16,015 nt of DNA from Galactobacter sp. (GTDB taxonomy: Bacteria > Actinomycetota > Actinomycetes > Actinomycetales > Micrococcaceae). Every line of letters starts with the position of its first letter. Position 1 is the first letter of the stretch. A program made the position numbers and the translations under genes. The stretch covers positions 1-16,015 of the forward strand of contig JALAHE010000254.1 in assembly GCA_022712075.1 (NCBI GenBank), read 5' to 3'. Under the pieces are notes generated by a model. The model had not been told where the DNA came from. It saw only the letters and a program-made list of their open reading frames with translations, and searched no databases. Positions 1-6,711 of this stretch are shown in pieces.

Positions 1-86
1 CCGCGGGGCTTCCGGCGCGGGAAAGCGGGGGTGGTCTAGCTAACCCCTTCGCCTTCCGGCACTCGAGCCCTTACGTGAGCGCTGGG

Positions 87-111
87 GGGCACGCACCCAC
101 GGGGGGTGCCC
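87..111 (-). terminator. weak candidate hairpin downstream of the aminotransferase
   Basis: GGGCA (87-91) can pair with TGCCC (107-111); alternatively GCACCC (93-98) pairs with GGGTGC (104-109) around a 5-nt loop. It lies about 30-50 nt past the minus-strand stop codon at 140-142. There is no T-tract and the two pairings compete, so this is only a candidate. I see no gene in bases 1-139. Confidence 0.25.
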
Positions 112-139
112 GCCTGCGTTGGTGTTCGGTAGGCCGTGC

Positions 140-1252
140 TCAGTGTGAGACAAGGCCTCCGGTCACTCCGCGTTCGGCCAGCTCCGCCGCGCCGGCGAGG
201 AGGCGATCGTTGCCTTCGATCTCGGCGATCGTGACGCGCAGTCCCTCGCCGGGGAACGGGCGCACCAGGATTCCGTGGCGCTCGAGCACCTCCACTGCGG
301 CCTCGGTGTCGGCGCCCAACGGCAGCCACAGGAAGTTGGCGCGGGATGCGGGAAGGGTCCATCCCGCCGCCTCGAGGGTCGACACCACGCGGTGACGCTC
401 GGCCAGGACGGCGTCGACGCGCTCTTCGAGCTCGGCGCCGGCCTCGAGGGATGCCACCGCTGCGCGCTGGGCCAGATCCGTGACGCCGAAGGGAACCGCC
501 ACCTTGCGCAGGGCTGACGCCAGGCCGGCCGGTGCGATGCCGTAGCCCACGCGCAGACCGGCCAGGCCGTAGGCCTTGGAGAACGTATGGGCGATGGACA
601 GGTTCGGGAATCGCTCGAGGAGCTCGGCTCCCACGATCGGCTCCACGCCGTCGTCGAACTGGTGGTAGGCCTCATCGAGGAGGACGGACACCGAGGCCGG
701 AACCTGCGAGAGGAACTCTTCCAGTTCCTCCGCGGACACGGTGGTTCCCGTCGGATTGTTCGGATTGCACACGATGATCAGGCGCGTGCGGTCGGTGATG
801 GCGGCCAGCATCGCGGGCAGATCGTGACGGTGATCGGCCGTCAACGGGACCTGGAGCGGCGTCGCGCCGGCCGTCTGCACGAGCATGGGATAGGCCTCGA
901 AGGAGCGCCACGCGTACATCACCTCGTCGCCCTCGGCGCAGGTCGCGCGGATGAACTGCGACACGATCTCGACCGAACCGGCGCCGTACACGATGCGCTC
1001 GGCTCCCACGTTGAAGCGTCGCGACAGGGCCTCCGTCAACGCCGGGGCTGCCGTCAGGGGATAGCGATTCAGCCCGTTCAGTCCGGCTTCGATCGCGGCG
1101 AGCACGGAGGGGAGCGGCGCGAACGGGAGCTCGTTCGACGACAGCTTCACCATGTCTGCGCCTTCGGCCAGGGTGCGACCTTGCTTGTAGCTGGGCACGG
1201 CGTCCAGTGCGGCGCGCGTGCGCTGAGCGGTTGCGGGTTCGGTGGTGCTCAT
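140..1252 (-). CDS. HisC/aromatic-type PLP aminotransferase
   Basis: Class I/II PLP-dependent aminotransferase of 370 aa, close to the usual length of the histidinol-phosphate/aromatic amino acid aminotransferase group (HisC, HisC2/Pat of actinobacteria). Visible motifs are SNELP (39-43), NPNNPTG (163-169), the cofactor Asp in LLDEAY (D193), the Schiff-base lysine in SKAYGLAGLR (K226), and GLRVTI with R339, the likely carboxylate-binding arginine. The start ATG at 1252 follows GGAG at about 7 nt; an in-frame ATG at 1327 would lie in the divergent promoter region and is rejected. No his genes lie nearby. The gene is divergent from a Rieske oxygenase operon and near a ThDP decarboxylase and an aldehyde dehydrogenase, so a catabolic amino acid to 2-oxo acid step is more likely than histidine biosynthesis (inference). 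An aromatic amino acid is a reasonable substrate guess, not shown by the sequence. Confidence 0.9.
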   Translation of the reverse strand: MSTTEPATAQRTRAALDAVPSYKQGRTLAEGADMVKLSSNELPFAPLPSVLAAIEAGLNGLNRYPLTAAPALTEALSRRFNVGAERIVYGAGSVEIVSQFIRATCAEGDEVMYAWRSFEAYPMLVQTAGATPLQVPLTADHRHDLPAMLAAITDRTRLIIVCNPNNPTGTTVSAEELEEFLSQVPASVSVLLDEAYHQFDDGVEPIVGAELLERFPNLSIAHTFSKAYGLAGLRVGYGIAPAGLASALRKVAVPFGVTDLAQRAAVASLEAGAELEERVDAVLAERHRVVSTLEAAGWTLPASRANFLWLPLGADTEAAVEVLERHGILVRPFPGEGLRVTIAEIEGNDRLLAGAAELAERGVTGGLVSH

Positions 1253-1278
1253 CAGTACTCCAATCGAGAGGGGGCTCG

Positions 1279-1308
1279 TTGACAGCGGTTGGCCCGGGAC
1301 CATATGCT
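1279..1308 (+). promoter_or_regulatory. candidate sigma70-type promoter of the oxygenase operon
   Basis: A perfect -35 hexamer TTGACA (1279-1284), an 18-nt spacer, and a -10-like TATGCT (1303-1308, 4/6). The predicted start is near 1315, about 45 nt before the reductase ATG. It lies in the 108-bp gap between divergent genes. Confidence 0.5.
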
Positions 1309-1309
1309 T

Positions 1310-1331
1310 CCAAATCATTATAACCATTTAG
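1310..1331. promoter_or_regulatory. candidate operator palindrome and minus-strand -10 element
   Basis: An AT-rich imperfect palindrome centred between 1320 and 1321: AAATnnTTATAAnnATTT (1312-1329), 14 of 18 positions symmetric, plus an outer C/G pair at 1310 and 1331. On the minus strand it contains an exact TATAAT (1322 down to 1317), a good -10 for the aminotransferase, although I see no good -35 for it. Its symmetry, and its place just downstream of the plus-strand promoter, fit a site controlling both divergent genes. The regulator is unknown; the GntR/FCD protein at 4187-4900 is a candidate. Confidence 0.45.
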
Positions 1332-1360
1332 GTTCTTGGTCGAGAAGGAGGACGTCCCCC

Positions 1361-2332
1361 ATGTCAGGTTCACCCGCGGCAGAGGCATCCGCGCAGCCGC
1401 TGGAAATGGTGGTGCGCCAGTTGCGCTGGGAGGTTGACGGCGTGCTCGGCGTGCGCCTGGAGCTGCCCGGAGGGGGCGAGCTTCCGGCGTGGGAGCCCGG
1501 CGCTCACGTGGACGTCCTTTTGCCCAACGGCGTCGAGAGGCAGTACTCGCTGTGCTCGGACCCTGCTGATCCCCGTGGTTGGGAGATCGCGGTGCTGCGC
1601 GAAGACGTGAGTCGCGGAGGCTCCCGCTGGATCCATCGGGAGCTGCGCCCCGGTGCCGTGCTCAAGGTGTCCGCGCCCCTGAACCACTTCGCCTTCGATC
1701 CCGCCGTGCCGGCCGTGTTTGTCGCCGGAGGCATCGGGATCACCCCGCTCCTGCCCATGATCCGCGCGGCCCGGGAGGCCGGCATCGACTGGCGCCTGGC
1801 TTACCTGGGGCGCGAGCGCGCCACGATGGCCTTCCTCGACACCGACCTGCTGCAGGACCCGCGGGTCGAGGTTTTCCCGAGTTCCGAGGACGGGCGGCTC
1901 GACGTGGCGGGCTGGATCGGGCAGCCGACCGGCGCGGAGCGCGTGTACGCCTGTGGCCCCGAGGCCCTCCTGGATGCCTTGGAGGCGCTCAGCGCCGATT
2001 GGCTTCCGGGCACGCTGCGCGTGGAGCGCTTTCAGGCCCGCAATTTTGCTGATCTCGGCGAGGGGGAGGCCTTCGAGGTGGAGGCGCGGGCCTCCGGCCT
2101 CAAGCTCACCGTCGAGGCAGGGTGCTCCATCCTGGAGATGCTCGAGCAGGCCGGCATTCCCGTGCCCAGCTCGTGCCTGGAAGGGGTCTGCGGCACCTGC
2201 GAGACCGACATCGTGGACGGCGAGGCCGAGCACCGCGATTCGATCCTCTCCCCGGAGGAGCGCGCCTCCAACGAAACCATGATGATCTGCGTTTCCCGTG
2301 CGCGCACGCCAGCGCTCGTCCTCGACATCTAG
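1361..2332 (+). CDS. PDR/VanB-type oxygenase reductase (flavin, NAD(P)H, [2Fe-2S])
   Basis: Single-chain electron-transfer partner of a Rieske oxygenase, 323 aa, typical for phthalate dioxygenase reductase/VanB (class IA). Domain order: flavin-binding barrel with RQYSL (60-64), NAD(P)-binding domain with GGIGITP (123-129) and CGP (198-200), then a plant-type [2Fe-2S] ferredoxin domain with C272, C277, C280 and C310 (C-X4-C-X2-C-X29-C). Members of this class usually use FMN. It should pass electrons from NAD(P)H to the Rieske centre of the next gene, in the cytoplasm. The start ATG at 1361 is fixed by AAGGAGG (1345-1351) at 9 nt; the 24-codon upstream extension is rejected. It is the first gene of a three-gene operon, 49 nt ahead of the oxygenase. 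No separate ferredoxin gene is present, consistent with a two-component system. Confidence 0.93.
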   Translation: MSGSPAAEASAQPLEMVVRQLRWEVDGVLGVRLELPGGGELPAWEPGAHVDVLLPNGVERQYSLCSDPADPRGWEIAVLREDVSRGGSRWIHRELRPGAVLKVSAPLNHFAFDPAVPAVFVAGGIGITPLLPMIRAAREAGIDWRLAYLGRERATMAFLDTDLLQDPRVEVFPSSEDGRLDVAGWIGQPTGAERVYACGPEALLDALEALSADWLPGTLRVERFQARNFADLGEGEAFEVEARASGLKLTVEAGCSILEMLEQAGIPVPSSCLEGVCGTCETDIVDGEAEHRDSILSPEERASNETMMICVSRARTPALVLDI

Positions 2333-2381
2333 CTCCCCACCGGCGCCGCGGCGTCGACCCCTCACCCTCGAAAGGAACACC

Positions 2382-3584
2382 ATGGATTCGGGAACCGCCT
2401 ACGGGCTTCGCCTGGGCTCCCCCCTGCACGATCTGGCCCAGGTGGGCCAGGGCACCGGCTACGGCGAGGTTCTGCGCCGCTACTGGCAACCGGTGGCCAA
2501 GTCCGAGGATGCGACCACCCGCCCCAAGCGCCTCAAGGTGCTGGGGGAGGAACTCACGCTCTTCCGCACGCGACGCGGTGAGGTGGGCCTGCTGCATCCC
2601 CGCTGCATTCACCGCGGTGCCAGCCTGTACTACGGCGGCGTGGAAGACGACGGTATCCGCTGCTGCTACCACGGCTGGGTCTTCGATACCGAAGGCAAGT
2701 GCCTGGAGCAGCCGTGCGAGCCCGAGCTTGGCCTCCACCGCGATCGCGTGCGCCAGCCGTGGTACCCCACGCAGGAGCAGTACGGCCTGATCTGGGCTTA
2801 CATGGGTCCCCCGGAGAAGAAGCCGGTGCTGCCCCGCTACGACACCTTCGAGAATCTCCCGGAGGGTGAGGTCCTGATCGTTGATGACAACGGCGTGGGC
2901 GGCGGCGGCCCAGCGCTGCTGGACTTCAATTGGCTCCAGCACTGGGAAAACGTCATGGACCCGTTCCACGTGCCGATCCTGCACGCGCGCTTCAGCGGGA
3001 ATCAGTTCACGCCGGAGATGGCGCTGATCCCCGAAGTGTCTTACGAATACACCCCCAATGGTGTGCGTTCGATTCAGATGCGCTCGCTCGGCGACGGGCG
3101 TGAGCTTCGCCGCGTCACCGAGGTGATGTTCCCTAACCTGCGCGTTGTGGCAAGCCCCAAGCTCGCCTCGGGGCAGACCAACATGATCGGTTGGGTCGTC
3201 CCGGAGGACGACACCTCCTTCCGCATCTTCACCATCGCCCGGGACGCCGATCCCGAGTTCTTGAAGAAGCTGCGATCGACGCACGAGGGCCGGCCCTGGG
3301 CGGATCTCGACGAGGCCGATCACCAGCGCCTCCCCGGAGACTACGAGGCACAGAAGTCGCAGGGGGACATCTCGCTTCACAGCGAAGATCACCTGACCAC
3401 CACGGATCAGGGGGTGGCGATGGTGCGTCGCATGATGGCCAAGCAGGTTAAGGCGGTGGCCCAAGGCGGTGACCCGGTCGGCGTGATCTTCGACGACGCC
3501 GATGTGGTGGTTCCCGTCATCGGCGGCAACTACTTCCAGGGCGAGCTGGTCACCGAAGCGCAACGCGAGGCGGTCGACGACTGA
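2382..3584 (+). CDS. Rieske non-heme iron oxygenase alpha subunit
   Basis: Terminal oxygenase of 400 aa. The N-terminal Rieske domain carries C75-X-H77-X16-C94-X2-H97. The catalytic domain has NVMDPFHVPILH (190-201), giving D193 as the bridging acid and H196 and H201 as mononuclear-iron ligands; the third, acidic iron ligand should lie in the 330-345 region (for example D342), which I infer rather than prove. The tail beginning GDYEAQKSQGDI (319-330) and continuing to about 350 resembles the phthalate 4,5-dioxygenase/LigXa-like branch, whose members act on aromatic acids or demethylate methoxy groups. No beta subunit gene follows, so it is probably an alpha-only oligomer. The start ATG at 2382 follows AAAGGAA (2371-2377); the in-frame upstream extension overlapping the reductase is rejected. 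The stop codon overlaps the next ATG by 1 nt. Substrate unknown. Confidence 0.93.
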   Translation: MDSGTAYGLRLGSPLHDLAQVGQGTGYGEVLRRYWQPVAKSEDATTRPKRLKVLGEELTLFRTRRGEVGLLHPRCIHRGASLYYGGVEDDGIRCCYHGWVFDTEGKCLEQPCEPELGLHRDRVRQPWYPTQEQYGLIWAYMGPPEKKPVLPRYDTFENLPEGEVLIVDDNGVGGGGPALLDFNWLQHWENVMDPFHVPILHARFSGNQFTPEMALIPEVSYEYTPNGVRSIQMRSLGDGRELRRVTEVMFPNLRVVASPKLASGQTNMIGWVVPEDDTSFRIFTIARDADPEFLKKLRSTHEGRPWADLDEADHQRLPGDYEAQKSQGDISLHSEDHLTTTDQGVAMVRRMMAKQVKAVAQGGDPVGVIFDDADVVVPVIGGNYFQGELVTEAQREAVDD

Positions 3585-4090
3585 TGGCCAAGTACGAGGC
3601 CCTGCGCCCCTCCGGACGGCGCCCCTTGCTGGTCCTGGGCATCAGCGACGTGGTGGCCTTGGAGGATGAGGCGGCCGTCAAAGTCGAGGTCAAGCACGTA
3701 TCCGCCTGGGGACGGTGGGCCCGCGATGTGGCGGTACCCGTCGACGCCCAGGCCGTGATCTCGGCGCTCGGAGAGCACTTCGACATCGTCTGGGCCTCGG
3801 AGTGGGGTCACAACGCCCACACGGCGTTCAGCGAGGCCCTCGGCTTGCCTGCGGAGCCGTGGCCCTTCCTTCCGGTCCAGTTCGACAAGCTGGCGGCCAT
3901 CCGTGCCTACGCCCGCGGGCTGCCGTGGGTGTGGATCGACGGAGATGTCGTGGATCTGCACCCCCAGGCTCCCGAGTTCGGCGAAGGAATCGTGGTGCGG
4001 GTTGACCCCGGCGTCGGCCTGTCCGGGCTGGACGTGGACGCGCTCGTGGACCGCGTTCGCGGGCTTCCGGGCGCGGGAGGCGGCGCGTAA
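3584..4090 (+). CDS. HAD-fold protein, apparently degenerate (pseudo-phosphatase)
   Basis: A 168-aa protein resembling the small HAD-domain proteins of actinobacteria related to the HAD domain of 'Swiss Army Knife' RNA-repair proteins. In such proteins motif I is LFLDVDGVLN-like. Here the aligned stretch is LVLGISDVVAL (16-26), so both motif I aspartates appear replaced, by G19 and S21. The other landmarks remain: VWASEW (69-74, motif II-like with S72), K102, WIDGD (117-121, motif IV acids D119 and D121), and VVRVDPGVGL (137-146), typical of the family's C-terminal part. The family assignment is from memory of the family pattern. The ATG shares one base with the oxygenase TGA, so translation is coupled, and the long hairpin follows 5 nt after the stop. 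Hydrolase activity looks unlikely; a binding or regulatory role is possible. Its link to the oxygenase rests only on operon position. Confidence 0.75.
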   Translation: MAKYEALRPSGRRPLLVLGISDVVALEDEAAVKVEVKHVSAWGRWARDVAVPVDAQAVISALGEHFDIVWASEWGHNAHTAFSEALGLPAEPWPFLPVQFDKLAAIRAYARGLPWVWIDGDVVDLHPQAPEFGEGIVVRVDPGVGLSGLDVDALVDRVRGLPGAGGGA

Positions 4091-4095
4091 ACGCG

Positions 4096-4157
4096 CCCCG
4101 GCCCCGCGTCGTCGGGCACTTTTGTCATGGGAAGTGCTCGACGACGCGGAGCCGGGG
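4096..4157. terminator. 26-bp hairpin between convergent genes
   Basis: The arms 4096-4121 and 4132-4157 match at 24 of 26 positions (one C-A mismatch, one G-T wobble) around a 10-nt loop (4122-4131). It sits in the 96-bp gap between the convergent HAD-like and GntR genes, so it probably ends transcription from both sides. Neither side has a clear T-tract, so it is not a textbook intrinsic terminator. Confidence 0.7.
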
Positions 4158-4186
4158 TGGGGTGGGCGGCTTGCCGCTCGCCGGGG

Positions 4187-4900
4187 CTAGCGCCCCAGGG
4201 TGCGGTGGGCCACGAGCGCGCGCTGCATGGCCGGCTCGTCGCGGTCGACGATGGCTTCGATGAGGTCCTTGTGGGTCTGAAGTCGCTCATCAGTGTCGGG
4301 GTGGAAGCCCATGACATCGAAGTTGGTGGTGGTGGCTCCGACGCTCTCCGCCTCGATGTACTCCACGAGATGCATGTAGAAGGTGCGCAGCACCTCGTTG
4401 GGGGAGATGGCGGCGATGCGCCGGTGCAGGCGCCAATTGCAGTGAAGCCCGGCCACGGGGTCGTGCCAGACCTCGGTCAACTCGGCGAGCAGGGCCTGCA
4501 GCTCCTTCACATCCGCGTCGGAGCGGTAGGCGAGGGCATCGCGCATGACGGCCTCGTCGAGGGCGTCGAGGACCTCCAGCACGTCATTGACGGTGGCGCC
4601 GTCTTGGCGCAATGCCAGGACGGCGTGGGCCAGCTTGATCAGCGGTGACTGTTCGGCGACGAACAGCCCACCGCCCGGGCCAGGACGAACCTCGATGACC
4701 CCGCGGGCACGGAGGACGCGCATCGCCTCGCCAAGGGTTGCGGGGGCCACCCCGTAGCGCTCGCAGAGGTCCTGCTTGGTGCCGATGCGGTAGCCGGGCG
4801 CCAGCTTCTCGGACTTGATCAGGTGTTCAACCTGTTCCACAAGGCCATCCGCCACGGATTGGCTCATGCGCGGGCGTGTGCCTGGCTGGTGGGTGCTCAT
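4187..4900 (-). CDS. GntR-family transcriptional regulator, FadR/FCD type
   Basis: DNA-binding regulator of 237 aa. The N-terminal winged helix-turn-helix spans about 15-83, with the recognition region around LCERYGVAPATLGEAMRVL (45-63) and the wing in RPGPGGGLFV (72-81). The C-terminal all-helical FCD ligand domain spans about 105-232. FCD proteins usually bind a metal through Asp and three His; here H159, H210 and H232 fit, but the expected Asp in the D-X3-H element is N155. The start ATG at 4900 follows AAGGGGGA at about 10 nt; M12 is a possible alternative start. The gene is divergent from the ThDP enzyme operon and convergent with the oxygenase operon, the usual position for a local regulator. 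It probably responds to a small carboxylate from the pathway (inference). The operator candidate is the palindromic region 4992-5017. Confidence 0.92.
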   Translation of the reverse strand: MSTHQPGTRPRMSQSVADGLVEQVEHLIKSEKLAPGYRIGTKQDLCERYGVAPATLGEAMRVLRARGVIEVRPGPGGGLFVAEQSPLIKLAHAVLALRQDGATVNDVLEVLDALDEAVMRDALAYRSDADVKELQALLAELTEVWHDPVAGLHCNWRLHRRIAAISPNEVLRTFYMHLVEYIEAESVGATTTNFDVMGFHPDTDERLQTHKDLIEAIVDRDEPAMQRALVAHRTLGR

Positions 4901-4956
4901 GTGCGGTAGGTCCCCCTTGGTCCGAGTTCTCGCCCCATCTTAAGGATGAGGGGCAA

Positions 4957-4983
4957 CAAATCATGCGAATCATCGCAGTGATT
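4957..4983. repeat. short direct and inverted AATCAT repeats in the divergent promoter
   Basis: AATCAT occurs at 4959-4964 and again at 4968-4973, a 9-nt period, and AATCA (4968-4972) is followed after 6 nt by its complement TGATT (4979-4983). The 8-mer CAAATCAT (4957-4964) also occurs at 1311-1318, inside the palindrome upstream of the oxygenase operon. It may be a regulator site, but the words are short. Confidence 0.3.
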
Positions 4984-4987
4984 TTCA

Positions 4988-5016
4988 TTGCCACAATTGA
5001 TTGTAACGAATACAGT
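4988..5016 (+). promoter_or_regulatory. candidate promoter of the ThDP enzyme operon
   Basis: TTGCCA (4988-4993, 5/6 to the -35 consensus), a 17-nt spacer, and TACAGT (5011-5016, 4/6 to the -10 consensus). The predicted transcript would start near 5023, about 24 nt before the ATG. The palindromic elements at 4993-5014 fill the spacer, where a bound repressor would block polymerase. Confidence 0.5.
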
Positions 5017-5017
5017 G
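4992..5017. promoter_or_regulatory. candidate operator for the GntR/FCD regulator
   Basis: Two overlapping inverted repeats: ACAAT-TG-ATTGT (4993-5004) and TGTA-N5-TACA (5002-5014). The words CACAATTGAT (4992-5001) and ACAGTGA (5012-5018) recur in the same orientation at 8182-8191 and 8193-8199, and TGTAACGAA (5002-5010) recurs inverted at 8152-8160, all upstream of the importer operon. It lies between the divergent regulator and enzyme genes. Protein binding is inferred. Confidence 0.5.
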
Positions 5018-5046
5018 ATCTGCAAGCTATGGAGGAGAAACAGACA

Positions 5047-6711
5047 ATGGAGCAGAAGACAGGCGGCGACGTTCTGGTCGCGAGCCTTATCGCCCAGGGG
5101 ATCGACCGCGTGTTCGGCATCCCCGGTGTGCAGCTGGACGGGGCGGCCGACGCCTTGTACCGGCGCGCGGATGATGTTGACTTCATCTGCGCTCGCAACG
5201 AGCAGGCCACCACCTACATGGCGGATGGCTACTCGCGCAGTACCGGCCGCGTTGGAGTGGCCATGGTCGTCCCCGGCCCCGGCGTACTCAACGCGCTGGC
5301 GGGCCTGGCGACGGCATACTCGGCCAACTCCCGCGTGCTCCTGCTGGCCGGCCAGATCGATTCGAAGGCCATTGGCAAGGGGCTCGGGGCTCTTCACGAG
5401 ATTCCGGACCAGACAGGTGTCCTGGAGCGACTGACGAAGTGGACGGGCACCGCTCGTACGCCCGAGGAGATTCCCGGTTTGGTGGAGGAAGCCTTCCGCC
5501 AACTGCTGAGCGGCCGCCCGCGCCCCGTTGCGCTTGAAGTTCCGCCGGACGTCCTCGAGGCGTTGACCTCGGTTCAGCCCGCTTCCCGTGTGGAGGCGGC
5601 CCCGCTGGAGCCGTCCACGGCCGATGTCGCGGCGGCGGCACAGAAGCTCCTGGCTGCCGAGCGCCCGCTCATCATGGTGGGTGGCGGCGTGCTTGCCGCC
5701 GGCGCGAGCGATGCTCTGACGCAGCTGGCGGAGGTCCTCGAGGCACCGGTCCTGATGACCGAGAACGGCCGCGGTGCCATCGACGCCCGCCACCGGCTTG
5801 CCTTCGATGCCCTGGCGCTGCGCGAGCTGCGTGAGCGTGCCGACCTCGTGCTCGCCGTGGGTACCCGCTTCGTTTCGACCTTCGGTACGCAGGTCAACAC
5901 CGGGGGAGCCCCGGCCATCGTGGTCAACGCCGAGGCGGCTGACCTGGGCGCCCCTCGCGCGATCGAGCTTGGCCTGCACGCCGACGCGCGACTCGCCCTC
6001 GAAGCGCTCGCTGCCGCGGTCGCCGGCGCCGAGCGCCCCTCGCGCGAGGCGGAGCTGGCCGGGACCCGCGCTTGGCTCGCTGAGCAGTTCGAGGACATCG
6101 CTCCCCAGCGCGAGTACCTGGCAGCTATTCGCGAAGCTCTCCCTGACAACGGTGTGCTGGTGAGCGAGTTCACCCAGGTGGGCTACGCCGCGAGCGCTTG
6201 CTACCCCGCCCACGATCCGCGTACTTACATCGGTCCGGGCTACCAGGGAACACTTGGCTACGGCTTCGCTACCGCCTTGGGTGTCAAGGCGGCCGACCCG
6301 CAACGCGCTGTCGTCTCAATCAACGGCGACGGCGGCTTCGCGTGGACCATGCAGGAACTGTCGACGATGCGCCGCTATGGGCTTGGGCTCGTGACGATCG
6401 TGTTCCACGACGGCTTCTACGGAAACGTGCGACGCATCCAGAAGAACCGCTACGGCGCACGCTACTTCTCGTCGGATCTGACCAATCCCGACTACCCGGC
6501 CCTCGCCGCCGCGTTCGGCGTTGCCTCGCGGACCGCCGCGTCCCCGCAGGAGCTGGCCACGGTTCTCGCCGAGGCCGTGGCGGCGGGTGAGCCGATCCTG
6601 ATCGACGTGCCCGTGGGGGAGTTCCCCTCGCCCTGGCACCTCATCCACGAGGGTGTGCCGCGTCCGGCACCGCTGCCCGTCGGCTCGCACCTGATCTCGG
6701 CGGGGGCGTAA
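5047..6711 (+). CDS. thiamine-diphosphate enzyme, acetolactate synthase/2-oxo acid decarboxylase-like
   Basis: ThDP-dependent enzyme of 554 aa with the three domains of the acetolactate synthase/benzoylformate decarboxylase superfamily. The N-terminal Pyr domain carries the activating glutamate E52 in ARNEQATTYMADGY (49-62), a central domain runs from about 190 to 325, and the C-terminal PP domain has NGDGGF (426-431). The second half of the metal motif is VFHDGFYGN (452-460), where the usual Asn is D455. The start ATG at 5047 follows GGAGGAG (5031-5037) at 9 nt; the 57-codon upstream extension crosses the divergent promoter and is rejected. The stop overlaps the next ATG by one base (TAATG), coupling it to an aldehyde dehydrogenase. 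This favours decarboxylation of a 2-oxo acid to an aldehyde over acetolactate synthesis; no small regulatory subunit gene is present. The layout recalls the AruI step of the arginine transaminase pathway, but the substrate cannot be assigned. Confidence 0.88.
   Translation: MEQKTGGDVLVASLIAQGIDRVFGIPGVQLDGAADALYRRADDVDFICARNEQATTYMADGYSRSTGRVGVAMVVPGPGVLNALAGLATAYSANSRVLLLAGQIDSKAIGKGLGALHEIPDQTGVLERLTKWTGTARTPEEIPGLVEEAFRQLLSGRPRPVALEVPPDVLEALTSVQPASRVEAAPLEPSTADVAAAAQKLLAAERPLIMVGGGVLAAGASDALTQLAEVLEAPVLMTENGRGAIDARHRLAFDALALRELRERADLVLAVGTRFVSTFGTQVNTGGAPAIVVNAEAADLGAPRAIELGLHADARLALEALAAAVAGAERPSREAELAGTRAWLAEQFEDIAPQREYLAAIREALPDNGVLVSEFTQVGYAASACYPAHDPRTYIGPGYQGTLGYGFATALGVKAADPQRAVVSINGDGGFAWTMQELSTMRRYGLGLVTIVFHDGFYGNVRRIQKNRYGARYFSSDLTNPDYPALAAAFGVASRTAASPQELATVLAEAVAAGEPILIDVPVGEFPSPWHLIHEGVPRPAPLPVGSHLISAGA

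Noticed and set aside
75..395. plus-strand open frame at the left end
   Set aside because: It overlaps the C-terminal part of the aminotransferase on the other strand and its Arg/Ser/Pro-rich translation looks like an out-of-frame product.
2106..3563. 485-codon minus-strand open frame opposite the reductase and Rieske genes
   Set aside because: It is a shadow produced by high GC codon bias; the plus-strand genes have complete family motifs and ribosome binding sites, and this frame shows no recognisable domain.
4876..5046. 57-codon N-terminal extension of the ThDP enzyme
   Set aside because: It overlaps the divergent regulator start and the promoter/operator region; the ATG at 5047 has a strong GGAGGAG site and begins at the normal N-terminus of the family.
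4897..6303. 468-codon minus-strand open frame opposite the ThDP enzyme
   Set aside because: It crosses the divergent promoter region and lies opposite a gene with intact motifs; no domain is recognisable.
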